Shown: piece by piece, positions 16,529 to 24,315 of the stretch
Layout of the letters: each line of letters starts with the position of its first letter
Position numbering within the stretch: the stretch's first letter is position 1
Translations under genes and position numbers: made by a program
Notes under the pieces: generated by a model
Database searches by the model: none
Told to the model about the DNA's origin: nothing
The model's input: only the letters and a program-made list of their open reading frames with translations
NCBI GenBank assembly: GCA_031287715.1
Contig: JAITSN010000099.1
Location: 1-32,467, forward strand
Direction: 5' to 3'
Source of the DNA: Mediterranea sp. (in: CFB group bacteria)
GTDB taxonomy: Bacteria > Bacteroidota > Bacteroidia > Bacteroidales > Bacteroidaceae
Length of the DNA: 32,467 nt

Positions 16529-16590
16529 TTCGCGGGCGCGAAAGCCCCGTCCCGCTGTGGGAAACCATTTTCGCGGGCGTGAAAGCTCCG
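16529..16590. repeat. Duplicated 21-bp REP-like hairpin upstream of dcw operon
   Basis: TTCGCGGGCGCGAAAGCCCCG (16529-16549, shown in part as TTCGCGGGCGCGAA) recurs at 16570-16590 with two C-to-T changes (TTCGCGGGCGTGAA). The spacing is 41 bp. The first copy contains a perfect palindrome, TTCGCG-GG-CGCGAA; the second keeps the stem through a G-T pair. The surrounding DNA holds no gene. It looks like a REP-type dispersed repeat, or a protein-binding pair, between the toxin-antitoxin terminator and the mraZ promoter. Confidence 0.6.
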
Positions 16591-16641
16591 GTGCAATGAT
16601 TCCGTCCGACGGTGGCAGTACGATTTAAATGATCAAGGCAT

Positions 16642-16680
16642 AAAAAAAGGCGAAGGGGTACTCATTTGTACCCCTTCGCC
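16642..16680 (-). terminator. Rho-independent terminator of the toxin-antitoxin operon
   Basis: GGCGAAGGGGTAC and GTACCCCTTCGCC (16649-16680) form a perfect 13-bp stem with a 6-nt loop. Read on the minus strand the stem is followed by seven T residues (16648-16642). It lies about 40 bp after the toxin stop and separates this operon from the dcw promoter. Confidence 0.9.
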
Positions 16681-16718
16681 AAGTTACCGGCATAGAACCG
16701 CCGGCATAAGACAGATGG

Positions 16719-17003
16719 TCAGCTAGTATGGAAATCAACGATGTAGAGCGTATCGTCTTCCGTATAATACAGTATTTTAACCTTTCTGCTAAAGCGCGAG
16801 TAGATCTTCTGTGGCAGACCACCCTGCATGGAAGGTTCAATATAGCCGTTATAAGGACGTATTCTTATCTCTTCGATGTCGTCGATGATAGTTTTGGTGA
16901 TCTTTTCCGCCATCGCCCGCCCTTTTCGATAGTGGTATATTGTAAGAATATACTTCAGGCTGTTCAACGCATTTGCTCTCCAATAAATCTTTTCTATTTC
17001 CAT
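16719..17003 (-). CDS. RelE/ParE-family type II toxin
   Basis: The 94-residue protein has the RelE/ParE layout. It has an N-terminal strand and helices (IYWRANALNSLKYILTIY), then a helix with IIDDIEEIRIRPYNGYIEP. A C-terminal beta-sheet follows, with YSRFSRKVKILYYTEDDTLYIVDFHTS. The 'RxxxxxKILYxxEDDTLYIVdF' strand pair is typical of toxins that cleave mRNA at the ribosome or, for ParE, poison gyrase; which target applies cannot be told. Its ATG lies inside the last codons of the upstream gene (overlap 16994-17003), the usual antitoxin-toxin coupling. The region is visibly more AT-rich than the flanking genes, consistent with horizontal gain. Confidence 0.8.
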   Translation of the reverse strand: MEIEKIYWRANALNSLKYILTIYHYRKGRAMAEKITKTIIDDIEEIRIRPYNGYIEPSMQGGLPQKIYSRFSRKVKILYYTEDDTLYIVDFHTS

Positions 17004-17239
17004 AACTCAACCATTTTTTCAAGTTCTTGCAATGCTTCCTTATGGGTAATGTTGTCATCAGGTAACAATGAAGGCACTTGGTTTTCGATCTTTTCCATCT
17101 GGAGTTTTTCTGTTTCAACTTCTTTTTTCGATATGAGCTTATCAGCCAACTTGAAAAGAGTCTCCACATCTTTAGCCTCCGTAATCTTAGTCTTGATTTT
17201 ACTTATCAGCTGTTTCTTTTCTTCTTTAAACTTAGTCAT
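16994..17239 (-). CDS. Putative antitoxin of the RelE/ParE pair
   Basis: This small, highly charged protein of 81 residues starts MTKFKEEKKQLISKIKTKI and ends ALQELEKMVELWK. It is predicted mostly helical, without an obvious helix-turn-helix or ribbon-helix-helix motif. I do not recognise its family by sequence. The role is inferred from its size, its place directly before the toxin and the 10-bp overlap. The frame is open to 17278, but the likely -7 promoter box at 17276-17283 covers that start codon, so 17239 is preferred. The C-terminal half probably wraps the toxin. Confidence 0.65.
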   Translation of the reverse strand: MTKFKEEKKQLISKIKTKITEAKDVETLFKLADKLISKKEVETEKLQMEKIENQVPSLLPDDNITHKEALQELEKMVELWK

Positions 17240-17275
17240 AGGCAATATTGTTTGTATATTTTGTATTGTTTGATA

Positions 17276-17283
17276 CAAAGATA
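17276..17283 (-). promoter_or_regulatory. Bacteroidetes-type -7 box for the toxin-antitoxin operon
   Basis: On the minus strand TATCTTTG (17283-17276) fits the TAnnTTTG consensus. It would start transcription near 17270, about 30 nt before the antitoxin ATG at 17239. A TTTTTG upstream is only 12 bp away, so the -33 element is not convincing. Repeated ATACAA words between the box and the ATG (about 17245-17275) are possible operator sites. Confidence 0.45.
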
Positions 17284-17435
17284 GATAAATTGCGGCAAAA
17301 ACATAGAACTATATTCACAAAATTATCTATTTATGTTGTCTCCTATTGATTTTTCGCACCATATCGGAAAATAATCGATGGTAAATGGCAAATAAAGCAG
17401 CGCCTTATTGCCGCGCGGGCTATTCGGGCGTAAAC

Positions 17436-17466
17436 TTGTATATAGCTGTCGGGATCATTATATTTG
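17436..17466 (+). promoter_or_regulatory. Bacteroidetes sigma-ABfr-type promoter of the pdxA2 operon
   Basis: TTG at 17436-17438 and TATATTTG at 17459-17466 are separated by 20 bp. This matches the TTG / 19-21 bp / TAnnTTTG housekeeping promoter of Bacteroidetes. Transcription would begin near 17473, leaving a leader of about 43 nt before the ATG at 17516. Confidence 0.75.
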
Positions 17467-17515
17467 TAGCGCTAAAGGACAATGATTATCTGCGCAATTT
17501 ATTTAAAAATCAAGC

Positions 17516-18562
17516 ATGAAACCAACATTAGCTATTACCATGGGGGATCCGGCAGGTATCGGCCCCGAAATTATAGTGAAAGCCCTCAACGATAAAAAAG
17601 TATACGACAGGTGCAATCCGTTGGTTATTGCCGACGCCGGAGTGATGCGTAAAGCGGTCGGCGCATTGGGGTTATCCGTGCGGATCCGTCCGGTCGGCAA
17701 CGTTGCCGACGCCGGATTCGAGTATGGATGTATAGACGTATATGATCTGAATTATGCCGGGCTGGACCGGCTGGAATACGGCAAGGTATCCGCCGAAGCG
17801 GGAGACGCGGCCTTCATAGCCGTCAAGGCGGCTATCGGGCTGGCCATGGACAGGGAGGTGGACGGAACGGTTACGGCGCCTATCAACAAGGAGGCGCTGA
17901 ATCTGGCAGGACACCATTTCGACGGACATACGGAGATCTACGCGCACTTCACAGGCACGGAAAAGTATGCTATGCTGCTGGCCGACGAACACCTGAGGGT
18001 CATCCACGTTTCGACGCATGTTTCCCTGCGCGAGGCCTGCGACCGGGTGAAAAAACAGCGCATCATCGACGTCACCCGGCTCATGGCGGACGCGTGCAAA
18101 CAATTCGGCATCGGGAACCCGCGCATCGGCATTGCAGGGCTAAATCCACATTCAAGCGACAACGGACTGTTCGGCTGGGAAGAAGAAACAGAAATCACCC
18201 CGGCGGTAAACGAGCTGAAGGGCATGGGATACAATGTGGATGGCCCCGTGCCCCCCGACACGCTGTTTGCCAAAGCGAAATGCGGGCAATATGACGGTTG
18301 TGTGGCCATGTATCACGACCAGGGACACATCCCGTTCAAAGTTGCAGGCTTCGGCTGGGATCCTCAAACGGGGAGGATGAATAGCGTCCAAGGAGTAAAC
18401 ATCACGGTGGGGCTACCCATCGTCCGCGTATCGGTAGACCACGGAACAGCATTCGACGTGGCGGGAAAGGGAATAGCAAGCCCGGACGCCATGTTGCTGG
18501 CCATCGACTATGCCGCACGCATGGCGGATCCGGAGCGCATAGCCTCAAGCCTGAAGAATTAA
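17516..18562 (+). CDS. pdxA2: PdxA-family dehydrogenase, probably PdxA2 (4-phospho-D-threonate/erythronate dehydrogenase)
   Basis: PdxA enzymes are NAD-dependent, metal-binding beta-decarboxylating dehydrogenases. The 348 residues show the family N-terminus LAITMGDPAGIGPEII and the metal/substrate histidines in HHFDGHTEIYAHFTG, IAGLNPHSSDNGLFGWEEE and AMYHDQGHIPFK. The C-terminal VSVDHGTAFDVAGKGIA is also intact. True PdxA acts on 4-phosphohydroxy-L-threonine in pyridoxal phosphate synthesis. PdxA2 paralogues next to a DUF1537 kinase oxidise 4-phospho-D-threonate or D-erythronate to dihydroxyacetone phosphate and CO2. The kinase 31 bp downstream makes the catabolic role more likely. Whether another pdxA exists in the genome cannot be seen here. 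Confidence 0.9.
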   Translation: MKPTLAITMGDPAGIGPEIIVKALNDKKVYDRCNPLVIADAGVMRKAVGALGLSVRIRPVGNVADAGFEYGCIDVYDLNYAGLDRLEYGKVSAEAGDAAFIAVKAAIGLAMDREVDGTVTAPINKEALNLAGHHFDGHTEIYAHFTGTEKYAMLLADEHLRVIHVSTHVSLREACDRVKKQRIIDVTRLMADACKQFGIGNPRIGIAGLNPHSSDNGLFGWEEETEITPAVNELKGMGYNVDGPVPPDTLFAKAKCGQYDGCVAMYHDQGHIPFKVAGFGWDPQTGRMNSVQGVNITVGLPIVRVSVDHGTAFDVAGKGIASPDAMLLAIDYAARMADPERIASSLKN

Positions 18563-18593
18563 CACAAACCAAAACTAACGTAATAAAGGAATA

Positions 18594-19778
18594 ATGCTAA
18601 CTATCAATCATCCATTGATCGTCATTGCCGACGATATCACAGGAGCCGCCGAAATCGCAGGTATCGGCTTCCGGTTCGGCTTCAAGGTAAACCTGATCAT
18701 GTATAACGGAGAAGAAACCATCACTTGCCCGGAAGGATACGACATGCTGGTTCTGGCCACAGACACCCGTTCGATGACCGAAGCGGAAGCCATCGAAGAA
18801 ACCGTCCGGATAGCCGAGGCCGTCAAACGCATGGGCTTTACCTTTATCTTCAAGAAAACCGATTCGGTGCTGAGAGGCCACATCGCCGCCGAACTGAAAA
18901 CGCTGATGGACGTCACCGGAATCGAATACGCCCGGCTAATCCCGCAGAACCCAAGCATGGGGCGAACCATCGTGAAGGGAATATACTACATCAACCACGT
19001 ACCCCTGAGTAAGACAAAATTTGCTTCCGACCCCGAGTTTCCGGCGGAAACAGCCGACGTGATGCTGCTGCTGTTCTACAAGTATCGCGGCTATAAATAC
19101 CGCGGCACAATACTCACACCCCGAAAAACCACAGAAAGAAAGGGTATATTCCTGGCCGAAGCCGCCACGATAAAAGAAATCGAACGGCGGGGAGCGGAAA
19201 TCAACGAAGGCGTATTGGCCGCAGGAGGAGCAGACTTCTTTACCGCCTGCCTCACCGTCAAGGGATACACGCCGAACGTCCTTGCACCATTTGAAGGCTT
19301 ACAGGGCAAGCCGACGCTAATCATCCAGGGAAGCCCCAAGAGCAAGTCGCTGGCAAACTTTAGCTATATTCAACAGCAAAATACCATTCAACGTAACATG
19401 CCTATGATACTTTTTCACAGGGAAATACCCACACGATGGGCCGAAAAGCTGAAAAAAGAATACACCAGCCACGACTTAATGATTCTCCGCTTCGAAGATT
19501 ATAGTTATAGAAAAAGCGAAAGAGCGCAGAAAGCACAGAAGTTAAGGGAAGAAATGGGGAAAGCCGTCATCGTACTCTTATCCGAACGCCTGCCGCAGGA
19601 ACTGATCATCGAAGGAGGGGCAACCGCCTTTTCAATCCTGAAACGCACCGCCTGGAATACATTCGACGTGACAGGTGAAGTCGCCCCCGGAATCGTTCGG
19701 ATGACGCCTGTCGGAAACCCCGGCGTTACCATAACCCTCAAGCCCGGAAGCTATCCCTGGGAAAATCTCTTCCTGTAA
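18594..19778 (+). CDS. Four-carbon acid sugar kinase, DUF1537 family (DtnK/DenK-like)
   Basis: This family phosphorylates the 4-hydroxyl of four-carbon sugar acids such as D-threonate, D-erythronate or L-threonate. The N-terminal domain starts HPLIVIADDITGAAEIAG, with the paired Asp, and contains VLATDTRSM and FKKTDSVLRGHIAAEL, all family hallmarks. The C-terminal nucleotide-binding domain has EGGATAFSILKR and TPVGNPGVTITLKPGSYPW. At 394 residues it is slightly short for the family (about 400-430). Neither the substrate stereochemistry nor the C2/C3 preference can be read from sequence. It lies 31 bp after the pdxA2-like gene and 34 bp before the rhamnosidase-like gene, consistent with one operon. 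Confidence 0.88.
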   Translation: MLTINHPLIVIADDITGAAEIAGIGFRFGFKVNLIMYNGEETITCPEGYDMLVLATDTRSMTEAEAIEETVRIAEAVKRMGFTFIFKKTDSVLRGHIAAELKTLMDVTGIEYARLIPQNPSMGRTIVKGIYYINHVPLSKTKFASDPEFPAETADVMLLLFYKYRGYKYRGTILTPRKTTERKGIFLAEAATIKEIERRGAEINEGVLAAGGADFFTACLTVKGYTPNVLAPFEGLQGKPTLIIQGSPKSKSLANFSYIQQQNTIQRNMPMILFHREIPTRWAEKLKKEYTSHDLMILRFEDYSYRKSERAQKAQKLREEMGKAVIVLLSERLPQELIIEGGATAFSILKRTAWNTFDVTGEVAPGIVRMTPVGNPGVTITLKPGSYPWENLFL

Positions 19779-19812
19779 ACAATATTACGCATCTCATCTA
19801 AAGAAAACAGTT

Positions 19813-22599
19813 ATGCCGACACAGATCCGAAGAAGACTTTTATGCGCATCCCGAACCGCAACGGTCACAGCCCTCGTCATTCTTGCAACAGCCTCCGCAA
19901 AAGCGCAAGACACTTGCTGGCCGGAAGTGAAGAACGAAGCCAAACCGGCCGCCCGCTGGTGGTGGATGGGGAGCGCCGTAGACAAGGAAAACCTGACCCT
20001 CCTCCTGAACGAATATGCCAAAGCCGGCATAGGGGCGATGGAAATCACCCCCATCTATGGCGTGCAAGGGAATGAAGCAAACGATATTCCTTATCTCTCG
20101 CCCAAGTGGATGGACATGCTCAAGCACACCGAAGCCGAAGCCGCCCGGCTGGATATGCAGATCGATATGAATAACGGCACCGGCTGGCCCTTCGGAGGCC
20201 CGGACGTACGCATCGAAGACGCCGCCACCCGGCTGATCGTCGGCGAATACCGGCTGGGTGGGGGAAAGACGCACACGCTGGAGATAGCCGTCGAAGACGA
20301 AAAGCAAAAACCGTATGCGAAACTGCACCGCCTGATGGCCTTTTCGGAAAAAGGGCAGTGCATCGACCTGACTGCTAGCGTGACCAACGGCTTGCTGACC
20401 TGGACAGCGCCGGAAGGCGAGTGGCGCCTGGTGGCAGCGTTCGGCGGGAAAACCCTCCAACAAGTGAAGCGCGCCGCACCCGGAGGCGAAGGATGGGTGA
20501 TGAACCATCTGTCAGCCACGGCAGTAAAGCACTACCTGAACAAGTTCGAGAGAGCGTTCGCCTCTTCCGGAGCCGGCTACCCGCACACCTTCTTCAACGA
20601 TTCGTACGAAGTATACCAGGCCGATTGGACAGACGGCTTCTTTGAACAGTTCGCCGCCCGTCGCGGATACAAGCTGGAAGAACGCCTGCCGGAATTTCTA
20701 TCCGCCGCCCGCAACGACACCACAGCGCGCGTCGTCTCGGACTACAGGGAGACGATGGGCGAACTCCTCTTAGAAAACTTCACGCGGCAGTGGACCGACT
20801 GGGCGCACGCCAATGGAACACAAACCCGCAATCAGGCACACGGATCGCCGGGCAACCTGATCGACATCTATGCCGCCGTAGACATACCCGAATGTGAAGG
20901 CTTCGGACTGTCGGACTTCCGCATCAAAGGCCTGCGCAACGACTCGCTCACCCGCCCGAACGACGCCGACCTGTCCATGCTGAAATACGCCTCGTCCGCC
21001 GCACACATCGCCGGACGACCATACACCTCCGCCGAAACACTGACATGGTTGACGGAGCACTTCCGCACGTCACTGTCGCAGTGCAAGCCGGATGTTGACC
21101 TGATGTTCGTCTCGGGTGTAAACCGCATCTACCTTCACGGAACAACCTACTCCCCCGTGCAAGATCCCTGGCCCGGATGGAAATTCTACGCGTCTGTAGA
21201 CATAAGCCCGACGAACAGCATCTGGCGCGACGCCCCCGCATTTTTCTCTTACGTGACCCGCTGCCAGAGCTTCCTGCAAACAGGGCAGCCGGACAATGAC
21301 TTCCTGGTCTACCTGCCCGTATACGATATGTGGCACGAACAGCCCGGGCGCCTGCTGATGTTCGACATCCACGGCATGGCCAAGCGGGCGCCGCGCTTCA
21401 TCGAAGCCGTGCACCGCATCAGCAACGCCGGCTATGACATGGACTACATCTCAGACCACTTCATCCGTAACGCCGCCTGCGTCAATGGCCGGATCGCAAC
21501 GCCGGGCGGAAACACGTACGCCGGGCTGATCATCCCGGGCGCCCGGCTGATGCCGGAGGACGTGCTGGCCAAACTCTTCCGGCTGGCAGACGAAGGAGCG
21601 ACGATCATCTTCATCGAACGATACCCCGAAGATGTACCCGGTTATGCCAACCTGGCCGCCCACCGCGCCCGCTTCAAGAAAACCATCGAACGCAGAAAAA
21701 CAAAGGCGACCGCCCGAAAAGGACGCGTGCTCTTCGGTACAGACTACGCCGCCACGCTGGCGCAGACCGGCGTAAAAGCAGAAACCATGCGGACGGAACT
21801 CGGCCTGAGCCTGATTCGCCGAACGAACGCCGACGGACACCACTACTTCATCAGCGCCCTGAAAGGGGAAGACACGGAAGGTTGGGTGCCGATAGCCGTT
21901 GAAGCCAAGTCGGCGATACTCTACGACCCGATGAACGGCGAAAGCGGAAAAGCACGCCTGAGGCAACGCAACGGACAAACCGAAGTCTATCTGCAACTGC
22001 CCTCCGGAGCATCCGTCATCCTGAAAACATTCGCCCGGGAAGACGTAAACGCCACCGCCTGGAAATATCCCAAGCCCGCTCCGGATAAGGACATCGAACT
22101 GCGGCGCTGGCATTTCTCCTTCCTGAACAGCGAACCGCCCACCACTCACCGGATAGATATGGACCGACCGCGTTCCTGGACCGGGCTGAACCTCGCCGAA
22201 GCCCAAACAACCATGGGAACCGGATGCTACCGGGCCTGTTTCGATATTCCCCCCAGAGACTGGAAAGAAGTCGAAGCCTGGATGCTCGACCTGGGCGATG
22301 TACGTGAAAGCGCCCGCGTGAAGATCAACGGCAGGGAAATCGCCGTCCTGTGGGCCGTACCCTTCCGCTGCCTGATCCGTCCCGAAAACCTGCGCCCGGG
22401 CGAAAACCTGCTCGAAATAGAAGTAACCAACCTCCCCGCCAACCGCATCGCCGAAATGGACAGGCAACAAATCCCCTGGCGCAAATTCAAGGAGATCAAT
22501 CTGGTAGACCGTAACTATAAAACCACCGGATATGGCCACTGGGCGCCGGTAGAAAGCGGATTACAAGGGCCTGTGACCCTGAAAAGCCTCACGTTCTGA
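19813..22599 (+). CDS. Secreted glycoside hydrolase, GH106-like (alpha-L-rhamnosidase type)
   Basis: The 928-residue protein has a signal peptide: a basic start MPTQIRRRLL, a hydrophobic core to about residue 27 and a likely cut after AKA. The mature start PAARWWWMGSAVDKENLT and the TIM-barrel segments EYAKAGIGAMEITPIYG, MQIDMNNGTGWPFGGPDV, FFNDSYEVYQADW and RNQAHGSPGNLIDIYAAVD are typical of GH106. That family removes L-rhamnose from pectin-type glycans. IPECEGFG contains a candidate acidic catalytic residue. The C-terminal 200 residues (IELRRWHFSF, then LDLGDVRESARVKING) form a galactose-binding-like beta-sandwich. No SusC/SusD pair is nearby. It ends 24 bp from the convergent sigma factor gene. 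Confidence 0.8.
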   Translation: MPTQIRRRLLCASRTATVTALVILATASAKAQDTCWPEVKNEAKPAARWWWMGSAVDKENLTLLLNEYAKAGIGAMEITPIYGVQGNEANDIPYLSPKWMDMLKHTEAEAARLDMQIDMNNGTGWPFGGPDVRIEDAATRLIVGEYRLGGGKTHTLEIAVEDEKQKPYAKLHRLMAFSEKGQCIDLTASVTNGLLTWTAPEGEWRLVAAFGGKTLQQVKRAAPGGEGWVMNHLSATAVKHYLNKFERAFASSGAGYPHTFFNDSYEVYQADWTDGFFEQFAARRGYKLEERLPEFLSAARNDTTARVVSDYRETMGELLLENFTRQWTDWAHANGTQTRNQAHGSPGNLIDIYAAVDIPECEGFGLSDFRIKGLRNDSLTRPNDADLSMLKYASSAAHIAGRPYTSAETLTWLTEHFRTSLSQCKPDVDLMFVSGVNRIYLHGTTYSPVQDPWPGWKFYASVDISPTNSIWRDAPAFFSYVTRCQSFLQTGQPDNDFLVYLPVYDMWHEQPGRLLMFDIHGMAKRAPRFIEAVHRISNAGYDMDYISDHFIRNAACVNGRIATPGGNTYAGLIIPGARLMPEDVLAKLFRLADEGATIIFIERYPEDVPGYANLAAHRARFKKTIERRKTKATARKGRVLFGTDYAATLAQTGVKAETMRTELGLSLIRRTNADGHHYFISALKGEDTEGWVPIAVEAKSAILYDPMNGESGKARLRQRNGQTEVYLQLPSGASVILKTFAREDVNATAWKYPKPAPDKDIELRRWHFSFLNSEPPTTHRIDMDRPRSWTGLNLAEAQTTMGTGCYRACFDIPPRDWKEVEAWMLDLGDVRESARVKINGREIAVLWAVPFRCLIRPENLRPGENLLEIEVTNLPANRIAEMDRQQIPWRKFKEINLVDRNYKTTGYGHWAPVESGLQGPVTLKSLTF

Positions 22600-22623
22600 G
22601 TAAGGAGGAGAAAATTTCCCGAA

Positions 22624-23190
22624 CTATAGAAGGAGGAAGAAAAGATAATCTTTTAGTTCCAGGCGCAGTTTCTTCAGTGCTTTTGTGATGTGAAACTCTA
22701 CGCTTTTGACTGAGATGCCCAACTGTTCGGCTATCTTTCTGTTCGATGCGTTATGGTACCGGCTAAGTACAAAGATACGCCGGCTTTGCACCGGCAGGCG
22801 GTTGAGTGCCTTGTTGACGATCTGCTGTATTTCCGTGTTGAAGATGGATTCGGGGTCGCAGGCTTTCAATGTGGAGATGCGCAGTTCCAGCTCGCGTTGC
22901 CCGTGGCTGTTGATATTCTCTTCCGCCCGCAGGCGTACCTGTTCGTGGGCCAGAAGGTTGAGTGCTTTGTTCTTTATGATCGTAAGCAGCAGGCCATGCA
23001 GACTTGAGCTTTCCCGCCATTTGTCACGGTTTTCCCATAGGGCAGCCATGGATTCCATCAAAAGGTCTTCCGCATCGGGCCTGTTTTTGATGTATGAGTA
23101 GGCAAATGAGAGGAATTTCTCCCTGTTCTGTTCAAAAAACTCGGAAAAGGCGGTTATACTATTCCGGTGCGGCTCACGCGTTTCTTCCAT
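22624..23190 (-). CDS. ECF-type RNA polymerase sigma-70 factor
   Basis: This is a two-domain extracytoplasmic-function sigma factor of the FecI-like kind. Region 2 is FFEQNREKFLSFAYSYIKNRPDAEDLLMES, quoted in part as YSYIKNRPDAEDLLMES. Region 4 contains NKALNRLPVQSRRIFVLSRY and the helix-turn-helix SNRKIAEQLGISVKSVEFH. The C-terminus is unusually hydrophobic (KDYLFFLLL). The start at 23190 (MEETREPH) gives 188 residues; the frame stays open to 23247, almost touching buk. No FecR-type anti-sigma gene or SusC/D transporter is adjacent, so its signal and targets are unknown. It may be transcribed with ptb-buk, since the gap is short and in the same direction. Confidence 0.88.
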   Translation of the reverse strand: MEETREPHRNSITAFSEFFEQNREKFLSFAYSYIKNRPDAEDLLMESMAALWENRDKWRESSSLHGLLLTIIKNKALNLLAHEQVRLRAEENINSHGQRELELRISTLKACDPESIFNTEIQQIVNKALNRLPVQSRRIFVLSRYHNASNRKIAEQLGISVKSVEFHITKALKKLRLELKDYLFFLLL

Positions 23191-23250
23191 CGGGGGGACA
23201 TAAGGTTTAGACCGGGCAAAGAAACATATCCTTTTTGGATTATACAAGCA

Positions 23251-24315
23251 TCATTTGTATTCCATTATGGGAAGTTCGCCCGATAAAGCACCTGAAGCGT
23301 TCATGGCCAGCGCTTCCATTTCGTCTTCACCCGGATAAACTTCAATTTCCGACAGGAAGGAGATGTACGGCTTCAGTTTTGAGATGATACCGTCCGAATG
23401 GGCCATGCCTCCGGTAAGTATGATGGCATCTATCTTGCCTTGCAGCACGGTGGCCTGGCTGCCGATCGCTTTGGCTACGTTGTAAACCATCGCGTCGATG
23501 ATCAGCCCGGCATGTTCGTCGTTTTGGCGGATACGTTCCAGGATGGCCGGGACATCCGTGGTTCCCAGATGGGCGGCCAGTCCGGCGCGTCCTGTTAGTT
23601 GGTTCCGCAGTTCGTCGCGCGTGAACCGCCCGGAAAAGCACAGGTCGATCAAGTCGCCGGCGGGAAGCGTCCCTGCACGTTCCGGTGCGAAAGGGCCTTC
23701 GCCGTCCAATGCGTTATTGACATCCACGATCCTTCCCCGGCGATGGGCGGCAACGGATATGCCGCCTCCCAAATGGCAGACGATCAGATTGAGTGCTTCG
23801 TACCTCACGCCATGTTCGCGGGCATAGCGGCGGGCGACGGCCTTATGGTTCAACGCATGGAAGATGGAAGCGCGGGGAAGCAGCGGCGAGCCTGAGATGC
23901 GGGCGATGTCTTCCAGCTCGTCCACCACCACGGGGTCGGCGATAAAAGCCCGGCAGCCCGGCAGCAGTGACGCCAGCTCGCCGGCAATCAATCCCCCAAG
24001 ATTGGAGGCATGAAAACGGGAAGCGTGCAGCAGGTCGTGCCTCAGCGCGTCGCTCACCTCATAAACCCCACTGGGGATGGGCTTCACCAGGCCACCCCGC
24101 CCAATGACCGCGTCGAACGCAAACGGGATGCGGGCGGCTTCCAGCTCGCGAAGAACCAGCTGCTTCCGGAAGCGATGCCGCCCGGCTACCTCTGCAAAAG
24201 AAGCCGGCTCTTCGGCGTTGTGGCGAACGGTATGCGCAAATACGGCCTCCGCGTCGTGATATACGGCTATCTTGGTGGAGGTTGAGCCGGGGTTGATCAC
24301 AAGTATCTTTTTCAT
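23251..24315 (-). CDS. buk: Butyrate kinase (possibly branched-chain fatty acid kinase)
   Basis: Buk interconverts butyryl phosphate and ADP with butyrate and ATP, giving the last ATP-forming step of butyrate or branched-chain acid production. It belongs to the acetokinase family. The N-terminal phosphate loop KILVINPGSTSTKIAVY is at residues 3-19. Further motifs are IVCHLGGGISVAAHRRGRIVDVNNAL (in part HLGGGISVAAHRRG) and AIILTGGMAHSD. At 354 residues the length is right for Buk rather than AckA (about 400). The frame opens at 24342, but the ATG at 24315 overlaps the ptb stop as ATGA, which fixes the start. Confidence 0.92.
   Translation of the reverse strand: MKKILVINPGSTSTKIAVYHDAEAVFAHTVRHNAEEPASFAEVAGRHRFRKQLVLRELEAARIPFAFDAVIGRGGLVKPIPSGVYEVSDALRHDLLHASRFHASNLGGLIAGELASLLPGCRAFIADPVVVDELEDIARISGSPLLPRASIFHALNHKAVARRYAREHGVRYEALNLIVCHLGGGISVAAHRRGRIVDVNNALDGEGPFAPERAGTLPAGDLIDLCFSGRFTRDELRNQLTGRAGLAAHLGTTDVPAILERIRQNDEHAGLIIDAMVYNVAKAIGSQATVLQGKIDAIILTGGMAHSDGIISKLKPYISFLSEIEVYPGEDEMEALAMNASGALSGELPIMEYK

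Noticed and set aside
16390..16530. A TAnnTTTG promoter for mraZ
   Set aside because: Only degenerate matches such as TAAGTTTT were found, with no TTG at the right distance, so no specific site is called.
21451..22539. 362-codon minus-strand frame opposite the GH106-like gene
   Set aside because: The sense frame has a signal peptide and family motifs; the antisense frame has none.
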